Positions 17,298-25,693 of a DNA stretch of 64,000 nt are shown in pieces. How positions within the stretch are numbered: position 1 is the first letter of the stretch; every line of letters starts with the position of its first letter. This stretch comes from Glutamicibacter ardleyensis (GTDB lineage Bacteria; Actinomycetota; Actinomycetes; Actinomycetales; Micrococcaceae). A model generated the notes under the pieces. The model searched no databases and had not been told where the DNA came from. It saw nothing but the letters and a program-made list of their open reading frames with translations. A program made the position numbers and the translations under genes. The stretch spans positions 1-64,000 of the forward strand of contig NZ_BMKX01000005.1 of NCBI RefSeq assembly GCF_014644555.1, given 5' to 3'.

Positions 17298-18746
17298 GGC
17301 TCTTCAGGATTGAGGGTGTAAACGCCGTCTAAACCCACCGGTCTCCAACAACGACCGGGCGATATAGTGCGCCAGATTCTTGAACCCCAACGCGATACCT
17401 CGCAGATGCTCCAACCTGCCATTCAAAGCCTCGGTAGGACCATTCGAACTACCAATATGATCAAAGTACGCGAGAATGTCCGTCTTCCTCCTGCGCAGGG
17501 TGCCGCCGAGCTTTTTCAGCTCCGGCAACCCTTTCGGTACCTTCGTGCCAACTTCGTTGATCAGTTGCTCCAAGGCCCACCGTCCGACCTCGGGCTTCGG
17601 TTGCCGGTAGGCATCCACCATCTTCTGATACACGCTCCAGACCAATTGAACCGGCTCATACTCCGGCTCCTTGAACAGGTCTTCAAGCTTGGTCTTCTGC
17701 TTTTCCGTAGCCAAGGATAGTCCCGTGGTCAGCGTTCGCCTGCACTTGTAAAGCGGGTCATCCTTGCGTCCTCGACGCCCATGTTGCTCACGTTGAATCC
17801 GTTGCCGGGTCTGGTCCAGCGCCTCGGAACCTAGTTTGACTACATGGAATGGATCCAACACCTCCACCGCGTGGGGTAGCTCCTCGACGGCAGCTGTTTT
17901 GAAGCCGGTGAAACCGTCCATTGCGACGACTTCAATGCCCTGTTTCCATTGTTCTTCTTGATCAGCCAGCCAGGTTTTGAATACAGCTTTGGATCTTCCA
18001 GGGACCATGTCGATCAGTCGTGCGGTACCGGTGCCGTCACGCACCGCGGTGAGGTCCACAATCACGGTGACGTATTTGTCGCCGGTTCGGGTATGCCGCC
18101 AAACATGTTCATCGACTCCCAGCACTTTGACCCCGTCGAAGCGGGTTGGATCATCAATCAGTAAGCGTTGACCTTCAGCCAGCACAGCCTCATTGGCGGT
18201 ATTCCAGGTGACGCCGAGGCCTTCGGCAATTCGGGAGACTGACAAGTGGTGGCAGACCAGTCCAACCAGCGCCCAGCGTAGCCCGGTCCTGCTGATTTTC
18301 TGGCGTGGCGCTACTGCTTGGGACAGCTCTTCACGCCAGACTCGTTGGCAATTGGCGCAACGGTGGCGGCGGTGTTTGATGACTAGGACAGTGGGACGCC
18401 AGCCCAATGGTTCGTGGGCGAGGCGGCGGGTGACGGTATCGCGTGGAATGCCTGCTGCTCCGCAGGTTTGGCACCAAGGGGTCGGGTTGGTGACGTGGCA
18501 GAGGATTTCGGCTTTCGCTGCGCTCAGGTGTTGCCCGATTGCGGTCAGTCCCAAGCCGTCAAGATTGGTGAAAGTGGTGAGGTCTGGTGCGGTGAAGGTA
18601 GGATTGAGCAACGTCGAGGTCTTTCGAAAATGGCTAGTGTGGTAACTTCCATTCTTCTGGAAGACCTCGACTTTTTCGTGCTCGGCGACATGCCCGGGAA
18701 TCGGGGTGTTGGTTTCAGGTGGTTACACTCTTATTCCTGAAGAGCC
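17298..18746 (-). mobile_element. Complete ISL3-family insertion sequence (1449 bp)
   Basis: It is bounded by imperfect inverted repeats: left end ggctcttcaggattgaggg and onward (17298-17322), right end the complement (18722-18746). The outer 12 bases match exactly (ggctcttcagga / tcctgaagagcc). It is flanked by an 8-bp direct repeat, agtttgct, at 17290-17297 and 18747-18754, the duplication length usual for ISL3. One intact transposase gene fills it, with no passenger gene. Perfect flanking repeats and an unbroken frame point to a recent and possibly still mobile insertion. Joining the flanks across one target copy does not restore any gene I recognise. Confidence 0.93.
17304..18611 (-). CDS. 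ISL3-family transposase
   Basis: 435 residues. The N-terminal zinc-binding region (CHVTNPTPWCQTCG, then HRRHRCANCQRVWRE) and helix-turn-helix segment are followed by the DDE transposase domain. Catalytic Asp candidates lie in VLGVDEHVWRH and VVAMDGFTGFK, and the closing Glu in SSNGPTEALNGRLEHLRG. The frame is intact. Its stop codon (17304-17306) lies inside the left terminal repeat, so coding sequence and transposase-binding end overlap. Confidence 0.96.
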   Translation of the reverse strand: MLNPTFTAPDLTTFTNLDGLGLTAIGQHLSAAKAEILCHVTNPTPWCQTCGAAGIPRDTVTRRLAHEPLGWRPTVLVIKHRRHRCANCQRVWREELSQAVAPRQKISRTGLRWALVGLVCHHLSVSRIAEGLGVTWNTANEAVLAEGQRLLIDDPTRFDGVKVLGVDEHVWRHTRTGDKYVTVIVDLTAVRDGTGTARLIDMVPGRSKAVFKTWLADQEEQWKQGIEVVAMDGFTGFKTAAVEELPHAVEVLDPFHVVKLGSEALDQTRQRIQREQHGRRGRKDDPLYKCRRTLTTGLSLATEKQKTKLEDLFKEPEYEPVQLVWSVYQKMVDAYRQPKPEVGRWALEQLINEVGTKVPKGLPELKKLGGTLRRRKTDILAYFDHIGSSNGPTEALNGRLEHLRGIALGFKNLAHYIARSLLETGGFRRRLHPQS

Positions 18747-18754
18747 AGTTTGCT
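18747..18754. repeat. Target-site duplication, right copy
   Basis: AGTTTGCT, identical to 17290-17297. The pair marks the insertion point of the ISL3 element. Confidence 0.9.
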
Positions 18755-19036
18755 GGTTCAGAGCTGCGGGTTCCTGATGAAGAACCTTTCGACTTTGCGA
18801 TCATGACACCACGCGAAGCGCCGGCGCAGGGGATAGCCGTTGAATCCTGCGCAGAAGGGCCTCGTCCAGAAATGAAGCAAGTAGGAATTGCTGTTCCCGA
18901 ATAATATTCGGGTTTCACTGCCTAATTCCCGGGTTATGGGATATGCAGATGGTCAGGCAGAACTGGCTTTTATCGGTGCAACTTAGCAAGCGCAGAAGTG
19001 TGGCATGAGCCAAGAAATCTTCTAAGAAATACAAAC
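18755..19036. other. Intergenic stretch right of the insertion sequence
   Basis: A plus-strand frame of about 50 codons after the insertion sequence, ending at the TAA at 18902-18904, is open and weakly protein-like (VPDEEPFDFAIMTPREAP). I cannot assign it, and it has no start or ribosome site of its own. It could be the tail of a gene cut by the insertion, but the left flank gives no matching head. Confidence 0.3.
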
Positions 19037-19080
19037 GGCTGGGCTCAAGAATCCATAAATGATTCTTGAGCCCAGCCTTT
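19037..19080. terminator. Terminator hairpin downstream of the 19.1-kb gene
   Basis: A perfect stem of about 17 bp (ggctgggctcaagaatc with gattcttgagcccagcc) and a 7-nt loop, followed by TTTT on the plus strand. It sits just beyond the 3' end of the minus-strand gene at 19098. Confidence 0.75.
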
Positions 19081-19097
19081 TGATCTACTGCGAAAGC

Positions 19098-19466
19098 TTA
19101 GTTGCCGTCTTCGTCGACGATGCCAAACATGCGTGCGGAAATGTCTTGGTACTCCACGCGGGTTTTCCCAGAGTCTAGTGCCGGAAGTTGTGCTGGAGAG
19201 TGAATGGCGCAGTGCACGAAGTCGAAGTTTGGCCACCATTTCTTGGGACGTTCGTATTCGTCCTGCCCGCAGACGATGCAGGTGAGGTGGACCCATACTG
19301 GGCGGGCTCCGGCTTTGCGGTTCGCCCGAGACTGCACTAACCAGGCCGGTGGGTTTGCATTGAGCTCGGCAAATTCCTTCTCGCTCATGCGCGGGGCAAT
19401 GCCATGGCGCTTGGCCATTTCCATGGGAATATCCAACGCAATTGCTGCATCTCTACGTGTCATCAT
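19098..19466 (-). CDS. Small conserved protein with a possible zinc site, unknown function
   Basis: 122 residues from ATG 19466, which is 8 nt after TAGGCT (a leaderless pattern); a longer frame to 19535 is open but its first 23 residues look noncoding. The N-terminal third (MMTRRDAAIALDIPMEMAKRHGI) resembles a short DNA-binding or peptide-binding helix pair. The centre has LTCIVCG followed about 20 residues later by HCAIH, a plausible Cys/Cys/Cys-His zinc site. I recall similar unannotated proteins in arthrobacters but know no function. Confidence 0.65.
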   Translation of the reverse strand: MMTRRDAAIALDIPMEMAKRHGIAPRMSEKEFAELNANPPAWLVQSRANRKAGARPVWVHLTCIVCGQDEYERPKKWWPNFDFVHCAIHSPAQLPALDSGKTRVEYQDISARMFGIVDEDGN

Positions 19467-19698
19467 CGTGTCCAAGCCTAGAGTACGGGGACTTTGTTCG
19501 GTATATGTCTTTGCTCTCGGCTGCGCTACATGCAAGACAAAGCGAGGCGCGGGTCACCTGATGGTGCGAGCCAGATCTCAATTTATGTGGGAAAATCGGG
19601 TTATTCATTCGCCTTTGGTGACCTCAATCACCTAGGCTGTATGAAGCATGTGCTAACTATCACTCCGCACATGTTCTACAACAAGAGAAGGATTGCTC

Positions 19699-21333
19699 AT
19701 GGCCAGCAAAAAGAACGGTATGCGACTCGCAGCTGCCGTTATCGGCATTTCCGCCCTCGCCCTGACCGGTTGTACCGGTCCATCGTCGAATGACGCGGGC
19801 AACGGCGGATCCGATGAAGCCAGCAGTGCCCCCATCACCCTGGGCACCACTGACAAGGTAACGTCGCTTGACCCAGCGGCTTCCTACGACAACGGTTCGT
19901 TCATGGTCATGAACCAGATCTACCCATTTGTACTGAACTCGGAGCCAGGCTCTCCAGATCCCTCCAACGACATGGCCGAGTCGGCCGAGTACACCAGCCC
20001 CACCGAATTCACGGTGAAGCTGAAGGCTGGTCTCAAGTGGGCTAACGGCCACGACTTGGACTCCAAGGACGTGAAGTTTTCCTTCGACCGCCAGCTAAAG
20101 ATTGCTGACCCGAACGGCCCTTCCTCGCTGTTAGGCAACATGGAATCGGTTGAAGCTCCGGATGCCACCACCGTGGTCTTCAAGCTCAAGGTAGCCGAAG
20201 ACCAGACCTTCCCACAGGTGCTCACTTCGCCGGTTGGACCCATCGTTGATGATGAGGTCTTCCCAGCCGACAAGGTGCTGGATGACAAAGAAATCGTTGA
20301 CGCTAAGGCCTTCGGTGGCCAGTACACCATCGATTCTTACAACAAGAACAACTTGATCTCCTTCGCTGCTAATGACGCGTACCAAGGCGTGCTTGGTGCT
20401 CCGGCAAACTCCAAAGCGGCAATCAAGTACTACGCCGATGCCAATAACCTCAAACTCGAGGTTCAAGAGGGCAAGATCGACGTTGCTTGGCGTTCACTGA
20501 CGCCAACCGACATTGAAGACCTAGGCAAGGAAGAAAACCTTGCGGTCCATAAGGGCCCCGGTGGCGAGCTTCGCTACATCGTTTTCAACTTCGACTCCAT
20601 GCCGTTTGGCGCTAAGACCACCGATGCTGATCCGGCTAAGTCCTTGGCAGTACGCCAGGCTGCTGCACACCTGGTAGACCGTCAGTCAATCGCCACGAAT
20701 GTTTACAAGGACACTTACACCCCGGCCTATTCCTACGTCCCACAGGGCTTCACCGGTGCAATTGAGCCGTTGAAGGACATGTACGGTACCGATGGAAAGC
20801 CAGATGCTGCCAAGGCCAAGAAGGCTCTAGAAGACGCAGGAGTAAAGACTCCGGTCAAGCTGGCGTTGCAGTACAACCCGGACCACTACGGACCGAACTC
20901 CGGTGACGAGTACGCACTGGTTGAAAAGCAGCTTGAAGCAGATGGCCTCTTCGATGTTGACCTGAAGTCGACCGAGTGGGTTACCTACCAGAAGCAGCGT
21001 GTCACCGACTACCCGGCCTACCAGCTGGGTTGGTTCCCTGACTACTCGGATGCTGACAACTACCTGTCGCCGTTCTTCGCCACCGACAACTTCCTGTCCA
21101 ATGGCTACGACAATAAGGAAGTCGACTCGTTGATTTCCGAGCAGCGCGGTCAGTCCGACGTTGCAGAACGTACCGCATCGATCGAGAAGCTACAGACCAT
21201 GGTCGCCGAAGATCTGTCGACCTTGCCATTGTTGCAGGGCTCGCAGGTAGCAGTAGCGGGCAAGGACGTTCAGGGTGTTGAAAAGACCTTGGACGCATCC
21301 TTCAAGTTCCGCCTTGGCGTGCTGAGCAAGTAG
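19699..21333 (+). CDS. ABC peptide/nickel-type substrate-binding lipoprotein
   Basis: 544 residues from ATG 19699 (AGAAGGA 7 nt upstream). The lipoprotein signal ends in a lipobox (LALTGC, Cys about 25). The mature part is a family-5 solute-binding protein (SLDPAASYDNGS; FTVKLKAGLKWANGHDLDSKDVKFSFDR; PAYSYVPQGFTG; YQLGWFPDYSDADNYLSPFF). Such proteins capture oligopeptides, dipeptides or similar solutes at the outer membrane face and hand them to the permeases encoded next. The ligand cannot be read from the sequence. It is the first gene of a four-gene operon. Confidence 0.93.
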   Translation: MASKKNGMRLAAAVIGISALALTGCTGPSSNDAGNGGSDEASSAPITLGTTDKVTSLDPAASYDNGSFMVMNQIYPFVLNSEPGSPDPSNDMAESAEYTSPTEFTVKLKAGLKWANGHDLDSKDVKFSFDRQLKIADPNGPSSLLGNMESVEAPDATTVVFKLKVAEDQTFPQVLTSPVGPIVDDEVFPADKVLDDKEIVDAKAFGGQYTIDSYNKNNLISFAANDAYQGVLGAPANSKAAIKYYADANNLKLEVQEGKIDVAWRSLTPTDIEDLGKEENLAVHKGPGGELRYIVFNFDSMPFGAKTTDADPAKSLAVRQAAAHLVDRQSIATNVYKDTYTPAYSYVPQGFTGAIEPLKDMYGTDGKPDAAKAKKALEDAGVKTPVKLALQYNPDHYGPNSGDEYALVEKQLEADGLFDVDLKSTEWVTYQKQRVTDYPAYQLGWFPDYSDADNYLSPFFATDNFLSNGYDNKEVDSLISEQRGQSDVAERTASIEKLQTMVAEDLSTLPLLQGSQVAVAGKDVQGVEKTLDASFKFRLGVLSK

Positions 21334-21362
21334 TCTCTGCCTCGCCATAAGAACACCTAAGA

Positions 21363-21416
21363 CCAGGGGATCTACCCAAGTGCAGAAGTTTCTGCTCCAC
21401 AGGTAGATCCCCTTGG
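21363..21416 (+). terminator. Intercistronic hairpin between binding protein and permease genes
   Basis: The arms ccaggggatctacc (21363-21376) and ggtagatccccttgg (21402-21416) pair with one bulged base. A second small stem, gcagaa/ttctgc, lies in the loop. No strong T-run follows. Hairpins at this place in ABC operons usually stabilise the upstream message or partly terminate, giving more binding protein than permease. Confidence 0.65.
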
Positions 21417-21471
21417 CATGTCCACTTTGGACCAAGCACCAAAATTCTGATCCTGATACTAAGGACAAAAG

Positions 21472-22563
21472 ATGACAATCACGTCGCAAACGGGCACAAC
21501 ACCTAGCCCGACACCTGCGCGCAAACCAGCGAAGCAGAAAGGCGGAGGTTTCCTCCGCTATCTGATTACCCGCTTTCTGCTGATCATTCCCACCGTTTTT
21601 ATCCTCATCACGGTGGTCTTCTTCCTCATGCGCGTCACCGGTGATCCAATTACCGCGGCCATGGGTGGACGCCTAACCCCTGACCAACTAGCTATAAGAA
21701 TCCATGAGGCTGGCTACGACCGTCCAGTCTTTATTCAATACATTGAATATCTAGGTCAAGTATTCTCCGGAAACCTCGGACGAACGATGAGCGATAATCG
21801 TGCAGTGACCGAAGTACTGGTCACCTACGGCGCGGCCACCTTAGAACTGGCTATTAACGCGGTCATCGTCGCTCTCGCAGTGGGCATTCCCCTGGGCCTC
21901 GTGGCCGCAAAATTCCGTGATCGCTACCCCGATGCAGTATTGCGAATCTTGGCAATTCTTTCCTACGCCACCCCGGTGTTCTTTGCCGGGTTGCTGCTGA
22001 AGCTAATTTTTGGGGTCTGGCTCGGTTGGCTGCCAATTAGTGGTCGCGCCGATTGGCAGACCGAACTAGCGCTGACTGGACTGCAGAACCCTTCCGGAAT
22101 TTACTGGTTGGACGCCTTACGTAGCGGCAATATGGCCGCCCTAGGCGATGTCACTGCCCACGCGCTACTTCCTGCTTTGGCCTTGGGCCTGCTCACCGGT
22201 GGCGTGTTCTTGCGCCTAGTGCGCACCAATGCGATCGGAACGCTGGGCCGCGAATATGTGGAAGCCGGACGCTCCCGTGGTGTCAGTGAATTCCGCTTGG
22301 TGACCAAGCACGCTTACCGCCCGGCGTTGATCCCGATCATCACCGTGATGGGTCTGCAGATCGCTATGTTGCTCGGTGGTGCGGTACTGACCGAGACCAC
22401 CTTCGAATGGGCCGGACTCGGCTTTAAACTCGCTGAGTATCTCACCGCCCGTGACTTTGTCGCCGTGCAGGGCATCGTGGTGGTGCTCGCAATTATCGTG
22501 GCTGTCACCAACTTTATTGTTGACATCCTTGCGGCCCTGATCGATCCGAGAGTCAGGTACTAA
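21472..22563 (+). CDS. ABC transporter permease, DppB/OppB type
   Basis: 363 residues. A basic 30-residue N-terminal extension is followed by a membrane helix (YLITRFLLIIPTVFILITVVFFL) and the typical DppB core with five further helices. The EAA-loop signature EAGRSRGVSEFRLVTKHAYRPALIPIITV docks to the ATPase. The region FEWAGLGFKL and the C-terminal LAALIDPRVRY are standard for the family. It pairs with the DppC-like gene 2 bp downstream. AAGGACAAA precedes the ATG. Confidence 0.93.
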   Translation: MTITSQTGTTPSPTPARKPAKQKGGGFLRYLITRFLLIIPTVFILITVVFFLMRVTGDPITAAMGGRLTPDQLAIRIHEAGYDRPVFIQYIEYLGQVFSGNLGRTMSDNRAVTEVLVTYGAATLELAINAVIVALAVGIPLGLVAAKFRDRYPDAVLRILAILSYATPVFFAGLLLKLIFGVWLGWLPISGRADWQTELALTGLQNPSGIYWLDALRSGNMAALGDVTAHALLPALALGLLTGGVFLRLVRTNAIGTLGREYVEAGRSRGVSEFRLVTKHAYRPALIPIITVMGLQIAMLLGGAVLTETTFEWAGLGFKLAEYLTARDFVAVQGIVVVLAIIVAVTNFIVDILAALIDPRVRY

Positions 22564-22565
22564 CC

Positions 22566-23543
22566 ATGAGTATCCCTTCGCTAGCTTCAGCCCGTAAGCC
22601 CTGGTTCGCTAGGCTCCCGGTAGTTTCGCACTTGCGCATGTCCTCTGGCCTGCAACGCGGAATGCTCATCGCAGGCCTCGTACTATCGGTGCTGTTCATC
22701 GTGTCGGCGCTTTTTGCTCCATTGATTGCTCCGTTCGACTTTGCGCAATCCTCCGATATGTCAGGTGACTTCCCGCGTCAATCGGCACCCGATGACAAAT
22801 TTATTTGGGGCACCACCGTCACCGGCTACGACGTATTTTCACGCACCATGTATGGTGCACGTACCGCGATCTGGGTCATTATTGCCGCCGTGCTGATGTC
22901 CCTATTTATCGGTGTCCTGCTGGGCCTGATCTCCGGTTACCTCGGCGGCTGGTTTGACCGCATCATGGTGGTCCTGGCTGACGCGATCTACGCTTTCCCT
23001 TCCTTGCTCCTTGCCATCGTTATGTCGATTGTGATTTCTCAGGGGCAATCAAGCCTGTGGGGCGGCATCATGGCAGCGGCGATTTCCATCACCGTGGTCT
23101 TCATCCCGCAGTATTTCCGTGTGGTTCGCGCCGAGGTCATGCGACTGAAGGCAGAACCATTCGTGGAGTCGGCACAAGTTATTGGCTCAAGCCCGTGGCG
23201 CGTGATGTTCACGCACCTATTGCGTAACGCCACCCGCACACTGCCATTGATCTTCACCTTGAACGCGACCGAAGCGCTGCTCACCTTGGCAGGGTTGGGC
23301 TTCTTGGGGTTCGGCATCGAACCGACTGCTGCCTCAGAATGGGGCTTCGACCTCAACCGCGCGATGTCTGACGCCACCAGTGGCATCTGGTGGACCGGAT
23401 TGTTCCCTGGCCTTGCCATCGTATTAACGGTGATGGGCCTGACCCTGGTGGGCGAATCAATGAATGATTTGAACGATCCACGGTTGCGCCGTTTTAGCCG
23501 CAAAAAAGCACAGCGCATCACGCAGGCAGGAGTCACCCGGTGA
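22566..23543 (+). CDS. ABC transporter permease, DppC/OppC type
   Basis: 325 residues. The N-terminal OppC segment has its first membrane helix at about 34-56. It carries GTTVTGYDVFSRTMYGARTAIWV, the EAA loop (ESAQVIGSSPWRVMFTHLLRN) and LAGLGFLGFGIEPTAASEWG, all typical of DppC. It forms a heterodimeric channel with the preceding permease. The start codon follows the upstream stop by 2 bp, and its 3' end overlaps the ATPase gene by 4 bp (GTGA). Confidence 0.94.
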   Translation: MSIPSLASARKPWFARLPVVSHLRMSSGLQRGMLIAGLVLSVLFIVSALFAPLIAPFDFAQSSDMSGDFPRQSAPDDKFIWGTTVTGYDVFSRTMYGARTAIWVIIAAVLMSLFIGVLLGLISGYLGGWFDRIMVVLADAIYAFPSLLLAIVMSIVISQGQSSLWGGIMAAAISITVVFIPQYFRVVRAEVMRLKAEPFVESAQVIGSSPWRVMFTHLLRNATRTLPLIFTLNATEALLTLAGLGFLGFGIEPTAASEWGFDLNRAMSDATSGIWWTGLFPGLAIVLTVMGLTLVGESMNDLNDPRLRRFSRKKAQRITQAGVTR

Positions 23544-25225
23544 ACAAGAAACTGAATACAGATCCGCAAAGCAACGATGATGTGTTGCGCATTGAAGACT
23601 TGAACATCGACTTTGTCACCGATGCCGGGGCAGTCCCGGCGGTTCGCGGTGTTGATCTGAGCGTCAAACCGGGGGAGATCCTGGCCATCGTTGGCGAATC
23701 CGGATCCGGTAAATCGGTGACCGCGCGCACCGCGCTAGGCATTTTGGCCGAGAATGGTGCTTCGCATGGAGCGGTGTACCTCAAGGGCAAAAATATGCTC
23801 ACGCTTCATGGCTCAGCTTTGCGCGCAGCGCGAGGCCGCGATGTGTCGATGATTTTCCAGGAGCCCTCCACCGCACTGAACCCGGTGTACACCGTGGGCT
23901 GGCAGATTATGGAAGGCATCCGCGCGCACACCAAGGTGTCGAAGAAGGAAGCCAAAGCACGCGCCATCGAGGCAATGCGACAGGTAGGTATTCCGGATCC
24001 CGAACAACGGGTGGATTACTATCCGCACCAGTTCTCCGGCGGACAGAAACAGCGTGTGGTCATCGCTTCGGCGCTGGCACTGAAACCAGCTCTGATTGTT
24101 GCCGACGAACCGACCACCGCGTTGGATGTCACGGTACAGGCAGAAATCTTGGCCTTGCTCCGCAACCTTCGCGACGAGTTGGGTACGGCAATCGTGATCA
24201 TTACCCACAATATGGGTGTGGTTGCCGATATTGCCGATCGGGTCATCGTGATGAATCACGGGCAGGTCGTGGAGCAAGCTCCAGCAGTTGAGCTTTTCGA
24301 AAACCCGCAAGATGACTACACCAAGTCATTGCTTGCGGCGGTCCCACACCTGGGACGCAATTCTTCCTCAGAAGGTTTGAACGAACGACCACATTCTCGG
24401 GCTGAGGTACTGGTCGAGGCCAAGGGCTTACGCGTGCACTTCCCAGGGCGCATGGGTGCCCCAGGTTTTACCGCGGTCAACGGAGTGGATCTAAAAATTC
24501 ATGCCGGTGAAGTCTATGGACTGGTCGGTGAGTCAGGTTCCGGTAAGACGACCATTGGTCGCAGTATCGCGGGTCTGAACAAGATCACCGATGGCTCACT
24601 TAATGTGTTGGGCTATGAAATGGCGCAGTACAAAGAACGAAGCTTCAAACCACTGCGTAAGCAGATTGGGTTTGTGTTCCAAGATCCGGCGGCAAGCTTT
24701 AACCCGCATCTGACTGTGGGTGAATGCGTCGCCGAACCGCTGAACGTGCACCGAGATCTGAATCCATCACAGACCCGGGCAAAAGTTGCTTCGCTCTTAG
24801 AAGCGGTTCAATTGCCAGGTGCTTATGCAGACCGTTATCCGCATGAGCTTTCCGGCGGGCAGCGTCAACGTGCATCTTTGGGGCGTGCCTTGGCACTTGA
24901 ACCAAAATTGTTGATCGCTGATGAACCAACCAGTGCGTTGGACGTTTCGGTACAGGCGAAGGTTTTGGATTTGTTCCGTGAGCTTCAAACCGAGCTTGGC
25001 TTCGCAGCCTTGTTCGTCTCCCACGACCTAGCAGTCGTTGACATGCTGGCCTCGTGGGTGGGCGTGCTATACCGCGGTTCATTGATCGAGGAGGGTCTTG
25101 GCTCGCAAGTTCTCTCGAATCCGCAGAACGACTATACCCAGCGTTTGATCGCTTCCCTGCCGGTTCCGGACCCCCGCGAACAGGCCGAGCGACGCAAGCT
25201 GATTGAAGAACTGAACCGCGCTTAG
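23540..25225 (+). CDS. Double ABC ATPase (DppD-DppF fusion type)
   Basis: 561 residues with two nucleotide-binding domains in one chain. First half: Walker A GESGSGKSVTA, signature FSGGQKQRV, Walker B LIVADEPTTALD. Second half: Walker A GESGSGKTTIG, signature LSGGQRQRAS, Walker B LLIADEPTSALD. Each half ends with the oligopeptide-transporter C-terminal extension (PQNDYTQRLIASLPVPDP). It powers import through the two preceding permeases. Both sites keep all key residues. The GTG start overlaps the upstream gene. Confidence 0.95.
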   Translation: MNKKLNTDPQSNDDVLRIEDLNIDFVTDAGAVPAVRGVDLSVKPGEILAIVGESGSGKSVTARTALGILAENGASHGAVYLKGKNMLTLHGSALRAARGRDVSMIFQEPSTALNPVYTVGWQIMEGIRAHTKVSKKEAKARAIEAMRQVGIPDPEQRVDYYPHQFSGGQKQRVVIASALALKPALIVADEPTTALDVTVQAEILALLRNLRDELGTAIVIITHNMGVVADIADRVIVMNHGQVVEQAPAVELFENPQDDYTKSLLAAVPHLGRNSSSEGLNERPHSRAEVLVEAKGLRVHFPGRMGAPGFTAVNGVDLKIHAGEVYGLVGESGSGKTTIGRSIAGLNKITDGSLNVLGYEMAQYKERSFKPLRKQIGFVFQDPAASFNPHLTVGECVAEPLNVHRDLNPSQTRAKVASLLEAVQLPGAYADRYPHELSGGQRQRASLGRALALEPKLLIADEPTSALDVSVQAKVLDLFRELQTELGFAALFVSHDLAVVDMLASWVGVLYRGSLIEEGLGSQVLSNPQNDYTQRLIASLPVPDPREQAERRKLIEELNRA

Positions 25226-25241
25226 GCGTAGTTAACGTTTT

Positions 25242-25273
25242 TGCCCCGACAACCGATCTTGGTTGTCGGGGCA
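25242..25273 (+). terminator. Hairpin ending the ABC operon
   Basis: A perfect 13-bp stem (tgccccgacaacc / ggttgtcggggca) with a 6-nt loop, 17 nt after the ATPase stop codon. There is no good T-run after it, so efficiency is uncertain. Confidence 0.65.
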
Positions 25274-25308
25274 TCGTCACTTAATGGGAAATATAGGAGG
25301 TGAACACG

Positions 25309-25314
25309 TAAACT
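25309..25314 (+). promoter_or_regulatory. -10 box of the chorismate mutase gene (leaderless type)
   Basis: TAAACT lies 7 nt before the ATG at 25322. An AGGAGGTG run at about 25295-25302 is upstream of this box and 20 nt from the ATG, too far to serve as the ribosome site. Confidence 0.5.
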
Positions 25315-25321
25315 AAAGACC

Positions 25322-25693
25322 ATGAGCGAGCCGAACAATACTGTGCCCAGCGAGGAATTCGACCCGCATGCCAGCTCCCTGCCTGGAGAGGTTGAGCAGG
25401 CAGTCCTCGACGAGTTATATGCAATCCGCGGGAGCATCGATAATTTTGATGCCCAGCTGGTCTATCTGCTTGCCGAACGTTTTAAAGCCACCCAGCGTGT
25501 GGGGCTACTGAAAGCTCGCCACGATCTGCCGCCAAGCGACCCAAACCGTGAAAAAGCACAAATTCAGCGGCTGCGTTCGCTAGCCCATGAGGCGCACCTT
25601 GACCCGGAATTTGCGGAGAAGTTTTTGAACTTCGTTATTTCCGAAGTAATCCGACACCACCAAAACATTTCTGACGCGCATAAAAATGACTGA
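25322..25693 (+). CDS. Chorismate mutase, AroQ class
   Basis: 123 residues, all helical. The CM_2 signature is visible: ELYAIRGSIDNFDAQLVYLLAERFKATQRVG, then KARHDLPPSDPNREKAQIQRL and a last helix with FLNFVISEVIRHHQ. It converts chorismate to prephenate for phenylalanine and tyrosine. The first 35 residues are a poorly conserved acidic extension. It overlaps the next gene by 8 bp. No ribosome site lies at a useful distance, so the transcript is probably leaderless. Confidence 0.92.
   Translation: MSEPNNTVPSEEFDPHASSLPGEVEQAVLDELYAIRGSIDNFDAQLVYLLAERFKATQRVGLLKARHDLPPSDPNREKAQIQRLRSLAHEAHLDPEFAEKFLNFVISEVIRHHQNISDAHKND

Noticed and set aside
17298-18746. Passenger or resistance gene inside the insertion sequence
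   Set aside because: The transposase occupies almost all of the 1449 bp; only about 110 bp separate its start from the right terminal repeat.
25295-25302. AGGAGGTG as ribosome site of the chorismate mutase gene
   Set aside because: It is 20 nt from the ATG, and a -10-like box lies between them, so it would not be in the transcript if the gene is leaderless.
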